In this document: positions 36,378 through 48,368 of the stretch, one piece after another
Position numbering within the stretch: the first letter of the stretch is position 1
Layout of the letters: each line of letters begins with the position of its first letter
DNA from: Tamarix chinensis
Lineage: Eukaryota > Streptophyta > Magnoliopsida > Caryophyllales > Tamaricaceae
DNA: 64,000 nucleotides
NCBI GenBank assembly: GCA_030549775.1
Contig: CM060173.1
Location: forward strand, 34,905,110 to 34,969,109
Reading direction: 5' to 3'
Program-made: the position numbers and the translations under genes
The notes under the pieces: generated by a model
Database searches by the model: none
Seen by the model: only the letters and a program-made list of their open reading frames with translations
What the model was told of the DNA's origin: nothing

Positions 36378-37224
36378 TGTAATACCCCAAAATTCAAATT
36401 TTAGAAATTATGATAAAATAGGAATTTATTAGTAAATTTAATTAAATATATTATTTTAATAAAATAATGGGAGTAGTTAAGACAAAGAATGGAGGAAAAT
36501 AATAAAGAATTTAATTAGCAAAGATTAGGATATTTTGCAAATTAAAATAGAATTTAGAAAATCTACCTTAAATTCTCCAAACTAATATAAAAAGGAATTT
36601 AATTATTATTTTACACATTTTGATTATTTTCAAATATTCAAAAATGCTAAAATATCTTAAAAACTCCAACCAACCTATTTTCTTTTTCTTTTTTTTCTTT
36701 TTCCTTTTTCTTCCATCTTTTCTCCTATCTCCTATCTCTTTTTCCTTTTTCTTCCCTTGCTCCTTAGATTGGGCTAAGCCCAGCCCAACTTCCCCCTCCC
36801 TCTCTTCTCTCCCATACACGACCCAACCAACTTCTCTTTTTTTTTTCCTTCCTCCCTCACTTGATAGCTCCCCCTTTCTTTTCTTCCTTTTTCTTTTCAC
36901 TCGACTGCCCGACCTAACCCTTTCTTCTTCTTCTTCATCCCATCTCCCTCCCTTGCATTAAAGATTTCCTTACAACTCTACCACCGTCCTCCCCTCTACT
37001 AGTTTACTAAAAACCTACACCACTCCCTTTTCTTTCCCTTTCAAGCCTCAACCTACCTTGTACCTCCTTCCATGTGTGCCCCTTCCCATTTTCTTTCTCT
37101 CCCCCACCAACTATACCCTGTGGATATGTAGGCTTGTACCGGCCTGCCACTATCGATCGGCTAGCCTTTCCTCACTTGCCCATTTTCCTCTCCCCCTTTC
37201 ATTTTATCCTCCCTCCACTGGCCC

Positions 37225-37231
37225 ATAAATA
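37225..37231 (+). promoter_or_regulatory. LTR B TATA-like box, first copy
   Basis: CATAAATACCACCC aligns with CTATAAATACCCCC of LTR A. The first T of TATA is changed. Confidence 0.4.
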
Positions 37232-37932
37232 CCACCCTACAGATCCCATTTGGCCTCTTTTCACTCTACCCAGAAATTTTAGCATATTTGCACCACTATG
37301 ACTTCAGATGCCACCCCAACCGCCGTTGCGCAACGGTGTTGCCCAAAACACCACCTGAACCCTTCCCTACATTACTCTTCACCAAAATTAGCCACTCTCC
37401 ACCCCTCTTTCCCCTTACACAAGCCACCCTAGCCATGCAAAGTTAGCTGCTCAACCGGCCCCTTTACACCCAATGCCGATGTGCGCCTCCTCTTTCATCT
37501 TAATCACCACCTCCCTTACCACCTAATCAACCCAGCAGGACCTTCTCTGCCTTCCCCTACCATTCTTTCTTCCTTTCTCCCTATCATTCCTTCTCCTTCC
37601 TTCTCCACCACCTATGCCGCCACCCTTACCACGCCACCGCCACCACTCCAACCCTCTCAACCCATAGAGTCCACAACCACCACAACCAGCATCTCACACT
37701 CTCTATCTCTCCTCCAGCCCTAAAAACCACCTTCTCCCAACCACAACTTCCACCACTACCTCCATCGTCGCTGTCGCCACCTAGCTGTCACCCTCACTAT
37801 GTTGTGCCCTAACCTTTAAGTATAATTTATTCAGTGTATTTATTATTCTAGCCTTATTATTAGTAATGTTGTTGTTATTGTTGTTGTTGTTGTTGGTTTT
37901 GTTATCCTTCTTATTATAATTATAATTATTAT

Positions 37933-37933
37933 G

Positions 37934-37971
<38 letters not shown>

Positions 37972-37976
37972 TATCC

Positions 37977-38070
<94 letters not shown>
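37933..38070. repeat. (ATC)n-(ATT)n-(ATC)n compound microsatellite
   Basis: About 12 ATC units, about 12 ATT units and about 18 ATC units. Poly-Asp/Asn/Met/Ile reading frames here are artefacts. Confidence 0.95.
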
Positions 38071-38670
38071 TATTCTTATTAAAGTTATTATCATTATTAT
38101 TGCTAATGTTGTTAATAATATCTTTCCATTGACTAATATAACTACCTAAACTTATTTTGGCTAATGATAGCATAATTAATAATATTAAGGGTAATATCCT
38201 TATTTTTACTACTAAAGCTGCTGCTGCTGCTGCTCCTACTACTACTACTAGTTAACCCTAGTATTTCCCCACTTATGGGTAAACCAAGTCTCACCCCTAA
38301 GGACATGTGGGAGTTTTCCCTAAGTACAGTGTCATTTTAGATTAGGATGCATTTAGGCCTAATATGTGCATTATGTGCTTTGTATGTTATGTGCGATGAT
38401 ATAGTTATGTACCTTATGTGATTATGACTGTTTACTTGTAGCCACTTCCCCCTTTCCTTTCTTTCTTTTTCTTTTCCTACGACAAGCCGACCCGACCCTT
38501 TTTTCTTCCACTTCCCTTCTCCTCCCTTGCATTGCAAATTGGCCTATGACTCTGCTACCATATTCCCCTTTGCCACTATACTGTTGCCTTGTGCCTCTCT
38601 CCTCTCTCCCCTATCCTTTTCCTTTACTAATCAAGCCCCAACCTGCCCTATCCCTCCTTCCCCATGTGCC

Positions 38671-38675
38671 CCTTG
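38671..38675 (+). repeat. Target-site duplication of 9.5-kb element, left
   Basis: CCTTG, identical to 48216-48220. Confidence 0.9.
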
Positions 38676-38751
38676 TGTAACACCCCAAAATTTATTACTG
38701 AAAATTTTCGTTTACGGAGTTAAGTGCGGAAGCTAAAATAATAAAAACAAA

Positions 38752-38811
38752 GGGTGTTACCGCCGCACTTGGTACAAATCTGGTTTCCTCTACCATTCTC
38801 ATACCAAGTGC
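38752..38811 (-). other. LTR hairpin and GCGGTAACACCC box (3' LTR)
   Basis: Arms 38765-38774 (GCACTTGGTA) and 38802-38811 (TACCAAGTGC) are perfectly complementary. On the element's strand the hairpin is followed by GCGGCGGTAACACCC (38766-38752). Confidence 0.7.
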
Positions 38812-39544
38812 TAAAGCTAAAATCATTAATCTGCTTAAATTAATATCATGATTACAGAAATCAAGATAGAGAGAACGTTAGATAAATACTACTAATTAAA
38901 AACGACACTAGCAGTTTACACGTGAGAGAGAAATTACAGGAGGACATGAGGGTCCAAATACAACTAGAAATAACACAACAAAAGAAACACCGGATAGTCC
39001 TACACTCCCAAATCTGAACTATCAGCATTTGTCTGAGCTCAGAGGCTGACTTGCAAAGTTCACTGCCCATTGAATAGGCAGGGTACAACGAAAATGAACC
39101 CTTCAGTACTACGGTACTAAGCAAACCTTTATACCAAACTAATACAATAAATCAGCATGGAACGAATGCAAGGCATATAATTAACATGGTGTAAGATATA
39201 TACATATAAATACGATGATTGAGATACAATAATCACTCAGATGATCAATTTCCGTTAAGGTCACGTACTACTCATTTTCATTCATGTAAAACAGCCAAAC
39301 TAAATATTAAACACCCCAAAAATACTCTCTGAGTAATAATTAAAACCTAACTTCAGCATAATTCACGTCTCAGCATAAATTCCCAAACAATCACCTACAT
39401 CACATGTATAATTTACTAAGATTCATATCATCCCAGACATACTTACAGGTACAGTATAATAAATCGATATTGTCACAGATAAACTTACATATACAGCATA
39501 ATAAGACCCATAATATCACAGGTATGCTCACAGACATAAAACCA

Positions 39545-39925
39545 ACACAGGTAGGTACGAAGGCCGCTACCAAATCCACAGGTAGGTACAAAGGCTGCTA
39601 CCAAAACCATAGAAAACCACAGGTAGTCACGAAGCTTACTATCGAAACCATAGAAAACCTCAGGTAGGCACGAAGGCTACTACCAAAAACACAGAAAACC
39701 TCAAGTAGGCACGAAGCCTACTATCGAACCACAAAAATCTCAGGTAGGCACAAAGGCTACTACTGAAACATTAGGTAGGCACGAAGGCTACTACCGAAAC
39801 AACAGGTAGGCACAAAGGCTACTACCGAACCACAGGTAGGCACGAAGGCTACTACCGAAACCTTAGGTAGGTACGAAGGCTACTACCGAAACCTCAGGTA
39901 GGCATGAAGGCTGCTATCGAACAAT
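39545..39925. repeat. Minisatellite, about 29 bp unit (3' LTR)
   Basis: About twelve imperfect units of the type AGGTAGGCACGAAGGCTACT plus ACCGAAACC, spaced 26-37 bases apart. Confidence 0.9.
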
Positions 39926-42707
39926 CCAATAATCCGATAATCATTATTTCCATCAAATCATATAATTTCCATTTTATTTACTTTCTCGAGGGGAGATCAA
40001 TCAACCTGAAGACAGAAAGTTACTCTAGTTATACCGGCGCAACAAGGCAACACAATATCCTACCAACTATCAACCCAAGGACGCAAAGGTACCCTGGTCG
40101 CACTAGTACACAAAAGTAATACAGTACCCTACCGATAAGGAAACCTAATCCATAAGTATCGATACCCCCTACTAGTCCATAGGACAAAATAGAGTAAGAT
40201 GTAGGGCCTGACTGGGGCACTAAGGCACACCAGCAAAAATCCATATCAACCGTGGGCTAAACCACGTCCTTAGGGTAGCGAACCCTAGGAGCCACCATTC
40301 CCGATCTCGAGGTCTTTCACTTTAAATATTAGTATTTTATTAAGGTGACTACGAAATCGCATATAGTACAAACAAATTCAATTCTCATACTTAAACGTTC
40401 TTACTTATTTCCAGTCATCTGAGAAAACAATAATCAAGGTCAAGTCCGAAGCCAACATTAAAATATACTAAGGCCATCCTAGGCACAATTATTCACATCT
40501 GGATACTTTAGGCCGAAAAAGACCAAAATACCCTTAAGACCAACATTTCTAGATTATCATCTATTTAAAATACTAATTCCATTTTAATTTATTCACTTGC
40601 CATGAAAAGGCTAAAACACCATAAATAAATTATTAATTACACAATTTAAATTATTAGATATTTCAAATGACCATTTTGCCCTTATACATAATTTTACACA
40701 TAAAATCCTTTTCCACACCTTTAATCCATCCAAAACACATACTCACATACTCAACAATAGCTAATAAATATTATACATGATTTTTAAGACAAATACCATG
40801 ATCCACAAAAATTACTAAATTGCCCCTAGGGCACACATCCATAATATTTATTCTATAATTATTTATAAGCATGCTCAACATATTATTTTATGCATAACTA
40901 TCATACAAATTATTTTTCCATCAATAGCATCATTTTAATCATAATTTCACACCCGACATAATTTACATTAGACAACATGCTCGTTTTATCGGTTTTATAA
41001 TAATAATAATTAACACATAATTATATTGAAATAAATCATGCTTAACATATTTCATCAACCAAAAACCCTAATGTGCTATCACGCAATATTTATAATTTTA
41101 GTAAGGTATAATTGTTACCTGAATTCTAGCAAAAACGCAAAAATAGCGGTATTCTACTAAATTTATCGGATCTCGCTAATCAACCTTTCATACCTAAAAA
41201 TAATACCGAAATTATTGAATTAATATCTATCAAGTAAAATAATAATTATAATAAAAAAATATTTATTTTTTGAAAATTACTAAAATACCCTTACACTTAA
41301 AATGGGTACCAATATATATATATATATTTTTTAAATACACACAACTCACGCAAAGAAACGAAGGGTAGTGGGGGTGGCTCAGGGGGTGGCATTGCAGGCT
41401 GAGGTGGGAGATGTGTGCAGGGTAACAGCTGGCTGTGGTGGTGCTGGAGGCTGGGGATGTGCGACGAGTTGCTAAGAGGCTGCTGCGAGAGGTTGGGCTT
41501 GCATGGTTGGAAGGAGAGGAGAAGAGATGGGGAGTGAGGCTACAGGGAAGGTCGACCAAAACAAAGAGAGAGGGAAGGATTACGTGTGCTACGTTTGGTT
41601 GCTCGGTGGTGGCTGAGCTGCTCGGTGGTGGCTGGGCTGGTAGCAGGAGAAGGAGAATGGTGGGGTTGGTGGCGATAGCTATGCAGGCTAAGCTGGGGTG
41701 GTCAAAAGGCGTAGGAGGAGAGGGAAGGATTGTGTGCGGCACTACTTGGCTAAGGTAGTTGGCCAGGTGAGCTCATCGGCTGTGCTGGTGGCGTGGGTTA
41801 CTGCGGGCTGTGGTGGTGTTACAAGACCAGAGGGAGGTGGGTGTGGTGTCTGTGGGATGGGAACATGCAGGGGCTATGTATTGAGGCAGGCAGGAGGAGA
41901 ATGGTGGTGGGCTGGAGCTGCAACAGGTTGCGACGGGCTGCGATAGGGGAGGCAGGAAGGCGTTGGTGGTGCTGTGTGAGTGGTTGCTAGTTCGGGGGCT
42001 CTTTGGTGATCAAAAATGGAGGTGCAGGGGCTGGACGACGAGGTGTTGTGCGTGTGTATATGTGAAATGAAAAGGGAAGGGGTTGTTTGGGTTGGTCCGT
42101 GTTGGTTTGGTGATGGTGTCGTGTGTGTGTATATATGTGTATAATATGCAGAGTGTGTAAGTATGGTGTGTGTTAGTGTGTAAAAATGACAAACGGGTAC
42201 GTGACGGTAGAGTATATATGTGTGTATAAAATATACGAAGGGACAGAAAAAATATTTAAGACAGATATTTAGGGTAACCGTAGAGGGGGTAGAATAATAA
42301 TATAGGGTAGGAATTTATCTATTTAAATTTAGATTTAATTTAGATAGATTAAAATATCAGATATAAAAATAGTTCTAGAAAAATTATTAGAATTTTGGTA
42401 AGTTTAAAAATAGTCAGAAAGAGTAAAATAATCGAGAATAATTTTTAGGAAATTATTTTTGGTTACGGATCAAAAGATTATTAATAAAATAATTTAAAAT
42501 AAGATTTACGGGTAAAAATTAGGATTAATTTAAATAACCTAATCTCTATCAAAATTTTAACCTAATTAAATTTATACTTAAACCGTTGAAATAATACAAA
42601 AAATAATAACACTTTTAAGATTAAGCCTCCTAAAATAATAATTATAATTAATTATACGATTATAAATTTATAATTACGGTTTTGAAAAACGGGGTATTAC
42701 ATCACTA

Positions 42708-42720
42708 CCCCCTTAAAAAC
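42708..42720 (-). other. Polypurine tract
   Basis: On the minus strand GTTTTTAAGGGGG stands six bases before the 3' LTR start (TGTAATACCCC), the expected place for plus-strand priming. Confidence 0.7.
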
Positions 42721-42740
42721 AGACTTCGTCCCCGAAGTCT
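42721..42740. other. Perfect 8-bp hairpin next to the polypurine tract
   Basis: AGACTTCG-TCCC-CGAAGTCT is an inverted repeat with a 4-base loop, directly inside the polypurine tract of the internal region. Confidence 0.75.
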
Positions 42741-42956
42741 ATGCCTAACTACTCGAAAACGCGCTAGGATACGCAAGGTACCCAGGGGAGCAACTACCCC
42801 TTAAAAAAAGAAAACCCTATTAACAAGAGAACGCCACGAAAACATGCAAAGCATAAAACCAACAACTCAAATCGACCGAGGAAGAGGCAGCAGCATACTG
42901 GAAGGAGAAACACCGGGATCGAACTCCTATTGATTTGCTTCTTCTGGATTGGCCAA

Positions 42957-43920
42957 TCAAATAGCTCCAAATGTTGGGTCCTGCTGAACCTTGTCGCGGG
43001 GCGCGCTGTAGCACTCAAAGCTCATGTGCCCGAGCTTACCACAATCGTGACACTGAATCAATTTCCCCATACAATCCTTGCTTGGATGATCTTGTCTGCA
43101 ACAACGACAATGGTAGTGTCGAGTTGGTCTCTGACTAGCTCTGTTACGGGAACCATTTTGACAATTTTGGCATCGACCAGAAGTCTGATGCGGAATGCTT
43201 GAAACTCTAGCACTATGGTGCTGACTCTTTTCTCTGGAATCTTGCACATCGGGTTTCCTCTTACCTAAAATTGAATTCTGCTCCTGAACTAAAGTGGCAG
43301 CGACACACGCCCACTCATACAATGTAGCCAAGTTAAGGAAAACAACTACACCCATCACATCTTCCTAATGTTGAAATGGAGTCCTTGCTTGAATTGGAAT
43401 ACAACAGTAGCCTCACTAGTGGCTATGCCTGGAGCAAACATCAACAAATCTGTAAACCACGTGTGGTACTCTCAAACTGTCAGACTTCCCTGAGTCAACT
43501 GCATAAACTCTTTGAGCTTCCCCCTTTTGAGACTCTCGGTGTAGAAAGGAGAACGAAGTGATGTCTTAAAGTCTTCCCAAGATAATGGTGGTCCTCCTTG
43601 AACACGAAAACCTACCCACCAAGCACCTGCGGGTCCTCAGAGAAAATACGCGGCTATGCTAGCCTTTCACTCTTCTAGACAATTGACTACCTCAAACGTC
43701 TGATCAAAATCCAGAATCCATCCTTCTAGGATAACAGAGTCTTCTTCTCCGGCGTATGTCGGCGGATGATGATTCAAAACTCTTTGAAGCCAATCCTATC
43801 TAATACCCTTCTGTGGGTGATACGGAGGTGGTGGAGGCTAAGACGGACACTAGACAAACTCCATGAAAGCCTCGAATGCTCTTTCCAAATGGCCGATATG
43901 TTCACTTAAGGTCATGCTGA
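42957..43920 (-). pseudogene. Gypsy-type gag with CCHC knuckle, interrupted
   Basis: Gag proteins package retrotransposon RNA. On the minus strand from about 43920 the translation with stops shows a retrotransposon-gag region (LERAFEAFMEF, LEGWILDFDQTFEVVNC, GPAGAWWVGF, LSWEDFKTSL, LKEFMQLTQG). The open part 43358-42957 ends with the CCHC zinc knuckle CHDCGKLGHMSFEC (C-x2-C-x4-H-x4-C), preceded by cysteine-rich CQNCQNG and CRCCRQDHPSKDC. At least five stops lie upstream of the open part. It is the only coding remnant in the element. Confidence 0.85.
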
Positions 43921-44141
43921 ACTAGTTATAAAACAGAAAACATGTTAAGAAAGATCCTATCTTACTAGCACATAACATATAAGCATAATTCAATTACCAC
44001 TTAGTCTACCCACACTCGAATACTCACAAGACTAATCTGGGTTTAAAATCACAGAAAGAAGATAAAAATATTTTTCGGTTAAAACATTTAGGATCGTGAG
44101 AACCGAATCTCTAACTGAAACCCGATTCTCAACAACCAAAA

Positions 44142-44153
44142 GCTCTAATACCA
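44142..44153 (-). other. Primer-binding site, initiator tRNA-Met type
   Basis: The minus strand reads TGGTATTAGAGC, one base different from the usual TGGTATCAGAGC, three bases from the 5' LTR end. It sets the element's orientation as minus. Confidence 0.85.
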
Positions 44154-44156
44154 ACT

Positions 44157-44675
44157 TGTAACACCCCAAAATTTACAACTGAAAATTTTCGTTTACAAAG
44201 TTAAGTGCGGAAGCTAAAACAATAAAAAGAAAGGGTATTACTGCCACACTTGGTACAAGTCTGGTTTCCTCTACCATTCTCATACCAAGTGCTAAGACTA
44301 AAATCATTAATCTGCTTAAATTAATATCATGATTACAAAAATCAGGATAGAGAACGTTAGATAAATACTGCTAATTAAAAATGACACTAGCAGTTTACAA
44401 AACGCAAGAGAGAAATTACAGGAGGACACGAGAGTCCAAATATAACTGGAAATAAGACAACAAAAGGAACACCGGATAGTCCTACACTCCCAAATCTGAA
44501 CTATCAGCATTTGTTTGAGCTTAGAGGCTGACCTACAAAGTCCACTGCCCATTCAATAGGCAGGGGCCCACGAAAATGAACCTTGCAGTACTATGGTACT
44601 GAGCAACCCTTTATACCAAACTAATATGATAAATCAACATGGAACACATGCAAGGCATATAATTAACATGGTGTA

Positions 44676-44716
<41 letters not shown>

Positions 44717-47700
44717 CGATGATTGAGATACAATAATCACTCAGATGATCAATTTCTATCAAGGTCACATACTACTCATTTTCATTCATCTGAAACAGCC
44801 AAGCTAATTATTAAACACCCCAGAAATACTCTCTGAGTAATAATTAAAACCCAACTTCAGCATAATTCACGTCTCAGCATAAATTCCCAAATAATCACGT
44901 ACATCATATGTATAATTTACTAAGATTCATATCATCCCATACATACTTACAGGGTACAGTATAATAAATCGATATCGTCACAGATAAACTTACATATACA
45001 GCATAATAAGACCCATAATATCACATGTATGCTCACAGACATAAAACCAACACAGGTAGGCACGAAGGTCGCTACCAAATCCATGGGTAGGCACAAAGGC
45101 TGCTACCGAAACTATAGAAAACCTCGGGTAGGCACGAAGGCTACTACCGAAACCATAGAAAACCTCAGATAGGCATGAAAGCTACTACCGAAAACACAGA
45201 AAACCTTAGATAGGTAAGAAGGCTACTATCAAACCACAAAAACCTCAGGTAGGCATGAAGGTTACTACTGAAACCTCAGGTAAGCACGAAGGTTACTACT
45301 AAAACCTCAGGTGGGCACGAAGGCTACTACCGAAACCACAGGTAGGCACAAAGGCTACTACCGAACCATAGGTAGGCACGAAGGCTACTACCGAAACCTC
45401 AAGTAGGCACGAAGGCTGCTACCAAACAATCCAATAATCCAATAATCATTATTTCCATCAAGTCATATCATTTCCATTTTATTTACTTTCTCGAGGGGAG
45501 ATCAATCAACCTGAAGATAGAAAGGTACTCTAATTATACCGGCGCAACAAGGCAACACAGTATCCTACCAACTATCAACCCAAGGTCGCAAAGGTACCCT
45601 GGTCGCACTAGTACACGAAGGTAACACAGTACCCTACTGACAAGGACACCTAATCCATAAGTATCGATACCCCCTATTAGTCTGTAGAACAAAATAGAGT
45701 AAGATGTAGGGCCTGACTTGGGCACTAAGGCACACCAGCAAAAATCCATATCAACCGTGGGCTAAACCACGTCCTTAGGGTAGCGAACCCTAGGAGCCAC
45801 CATTTCCGATCTCGAGGTCTTTCACTTTAAATATTAGTATTTTATTAAGGTGACTACGAAATCGCATATAGTACAAACAAATTCAATTCTCATACTTAAA
45901 CGTTCTTACTTATTTCCAGTCATCCGAGAAAACAATAATCAAGGTCAAGTCCGAAGCCAACATTAAAATATACTAAGGCCATCCTAGGCACAATTATTCA
46001 CATCTTGATACTTTAGGCCGAAAAAGAACAAAATACCCTTAAGACCAACATTTCCAGATTATCATCTATTTAAAATACTAATTCCATTTTAATTTATTCA
46101 CTTGCCATAAAAAGGCTAAAACACCATAAATAAATTATTAATTACACAATTTAAATTATTAGATATTTCAAATGACCATTTTGCCCTTATACATAATTTT
46201 ACATATAAAATCCTTTTCCACACCTTTAATCCATCCAAAACACATACTCACATACTCAAAAATAGCTAATAAATATTATACATGATTTTTAAGACAAATA
46301 CCATGATCCACAAAAATTACTAAATTGCCCCTAGGGCACACATCCATAATATTTATTCTATAATTATTTATAAGCATGCTCAACATATTATTTTATGCAT
46401 AACTATCATACAAATTATTTTTCCATCAATAGCATCATTTTAATCATAATTTCACACCCGACATAATTGACATTAGAAAACATGCTCGTTTTAGCGATTT
46501 TATAATAATAATAATTAACACATAATTATATTAAAATAAATCATGCTTAATATATTTCATCAACCAAAAACCCTAATGTGCTCTCACGCAATATTTATAA
46601 TTTTAGTAAGGTATAACGGTTACCTGAATTCTAGCAAAAACGCAAAAATAGCGGTATTCTACTAAATTTGTCGGATTCCGCTAATCAACCTTTCGTACCT
46701 AAAAATAATACCGAAATTATTGAATTAATATCTATCAAGTAAAATAATAATTATAATATAAAAATATTTATTTTTTGAAAATTAGCAAAATACCCTTACA
46801 CTTAAAATGGGTACCAATATATATATATTAAATACACACAACTCACACTACACGCGTAGCGTGAGCCATGCATGCTTGAAAGAAATGAAGGGCAGCGGGG
46901 GTGGCTCGGGGGGTGGCATTGCTAGCTGAGGTGGGAGATGTGTGCAGGGTGGCAGCTGGTTGTGGTGGTGGCGATAGGGTAGCACTAGAGGCTGGGGATG
47001 GGCAACGGGTTGCTAGGAGGTTGCTACAAGAGGTTGGGCTTGCATGGTTGGAAGGAGAGGAGAAGAGATGGGGAGTTAGGCTGCGGGGAAAAGGTCGACC
47101 AAAAGAGAGAGAGAAGGAATGATTACGTGTGCTGCGTTTGGTTGCTCGGTGGTCACTGGGCTGGTCGCAGGAGAAGGAGATTGGTGGGGTTGGTGGCGAT
47201 AACTATGTAGGCTAGGCTAGGGTGGTCAAAAGGCGCAAGAGGCGTGGGAAGGATTGTGTGCGGCACTGCTAGGCTGAGATGGTTGGCCGGGTGAGCTCGT
47301 CGGTTGTGCTGGTGGCATGGGTTGATGCGGGTTGTGGTGGTGTTATGGGACGAGAGGGAGGTGGGTATGGTGTCTGCGGGATGGGAGCATGTAGGGGCTA
47401 TGGATCGAGGCAGGCAGGAGGAGAATGGTGGTGGGTTGGAGCTGCGACAGGCTGCGATAGGGGAGGCAGGAAGTCATTGTTGGTGTTGTGTGAGTGGTTA
47501 CTGGTTCGGGGACTGCTTGGTGATCAAAAATGGAGGTGTGGGGGCTAGACGACGGGGTTTTGTGCGTGTGTATATGTGAAATGAAAAGGGAGGGGGCTAT
47601 TTGGGTTGGTCAGTGTTGGTTCGGCGATGGTGCCGTGTGCGTGTGTATATGTGTATAATATTCAAAATGTGTAAGTATGGCGTGTGTTAGTGTGTATAAC

Positions 47701-48215
47701 GGATAGACAGGTAGGTGACGGTAGAGTATATATGTGTGTATAAAATGTACGAAGGGATAGAAAAAATATTTAAGACAGATATTTAGGGTAACCATAGGGG
47801 GGGTAGAATAATAATATAGGGTAGGAATTTATCTATTTAAATTTAGATTTAATTTAGATAGATTAAAATATCAGATATATAAATAGTTCGAGAAAAATTA
47901 TTAGAATTTGGGTAAGTTTAAAAATAGTCAAAAAGAGTAAAATAATCGAGAATAATTTTTAGGAAATTATTTTTGGTTATGGATGAAAATATTATTAATT
48001 AAATAATTTAAAATAATATTTTCAGGTAAAAATTAGGATTAATTTAATTAATTTAATCTCTATTAAAATTTTAACCTAATTAAATTTATACTTAAACCGT
48101 TGAAATAATACGAAAAATAATAACACGTTTATGATTAAGCCTCATAAAATAATAATTATAATTAATTATACGATTATAAATTTTTAATTACGGTTTTGAA
48201 AAACGGGGTATTACA
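44157..48215 (-). repeat. 5' LTR of the 9.5-kb element
   Basis: The partner of 38676-42701 with the same ends. Hairpin arms are at 44247-44255 and 44283-44291 (CACTTGGTA/TACCAAGTG), a TA microsatellite at about 44682-44711, and the minisatellite at 45050-45425. ORFs in 46901-47579 are noncoding LTR sequence. Confidence 0.9.
45050..45425. repeat. Minisatellite, about 29 bp unit (5' LTR)
   Basis: The counterpart of 39545-39925, with its own pattern of unit variants. Confidence 0.9.
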
Positions 48216-48220
48216 CCTTG
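48216..48220 (+). repeat. Target-site duplication of 9.5-kb element, right
   Basis: CCTTG, identical to 38671-38675. Confidence 0.9.
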
Positions 48221-48360
48221 CCCTTTCCTTTCTCTGCCCTTGCCGATTGCACCCTGCGATTTTTCGAGCTTGTACTGGCCTACCAATGTTGGTTGGCGAG
48301 CCCTGCCTCACCTTCCCCCTTTTCATCTTCCTCCTCTGTCTTATCTTCCCTCCATTGGCC

Positions 48361-48368
48361 TATAAATA
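48361..48368 (+). promoter_or_regulatory. LTR B TATA box, second copy
   Basis: TATAAATA in CCTATAAATAACCCCTACC, aligned with 30368-30375 of LTR A. Confidence 0.55.

Larger units (their letters stand above)
38676..42701 (-). repeat. 3' LTR of the 9.5-kb element
   Basis: On the plus strand it starts TGTAACACCCC and ends CGGGGTATTACA. The 11-base ends form an imperfect inverted repeat. A minisatellite lies at 39545-39925, a purine/G-rich block (pyrimidine-rich on the element's strand) at 41360-42060, and the hairpin at 38765-38811. ORFs here, such as 41263-41742, are noncoding. Confidence 0.9.
38676..48215 (-). mobile_element. Gag-only Ty3/Gypsy-like element with 4-kb LTRs
   Basis: A complete insertion with two LTRs (38676-42701 and 44157-48215) of about 4.03 and 4.06 kb, a perfect CCTTG target duplication, a PBS matching initiator tRNA-Met and a polypurine tract. 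The element reads on the minus strand. Its internal region is only 1,455 bases and holds a broken gag gene, with no protease, reverse transcriptase, RNase H or integrase. This is the plan of large non-autonomous derivatives (LARD or TR-GAG types), which need proteins from another element to move. The LTRs differ only here and there by eye (a longer TA run at about 44682-44711, and about 30 bases at about 46848 missing from the left LTR), so the insertion is fairly young. Confidence 0.9.

Noticed and set aside
37781..38173. Poly-Asp/Asn and poly-Met/Ile ORFs
   Set aside because: They are translations of ATC/ATT microsatellites in LTR B.
39545..39925. Regular 29-bp repeats with short spacers, CRISPR-like at first sight
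   Set aside because: Units are imperfect and adjoin without unique spacers of constant length. They lie in a plant LTR, duplicated at 45050-45425.
41263..42192. Glycine- and valine-rich ORFs in LTRs (also 46901-47579)
   Set aside because: G-rich LTR sequence. The same region in the partner LTR has shifted frames.
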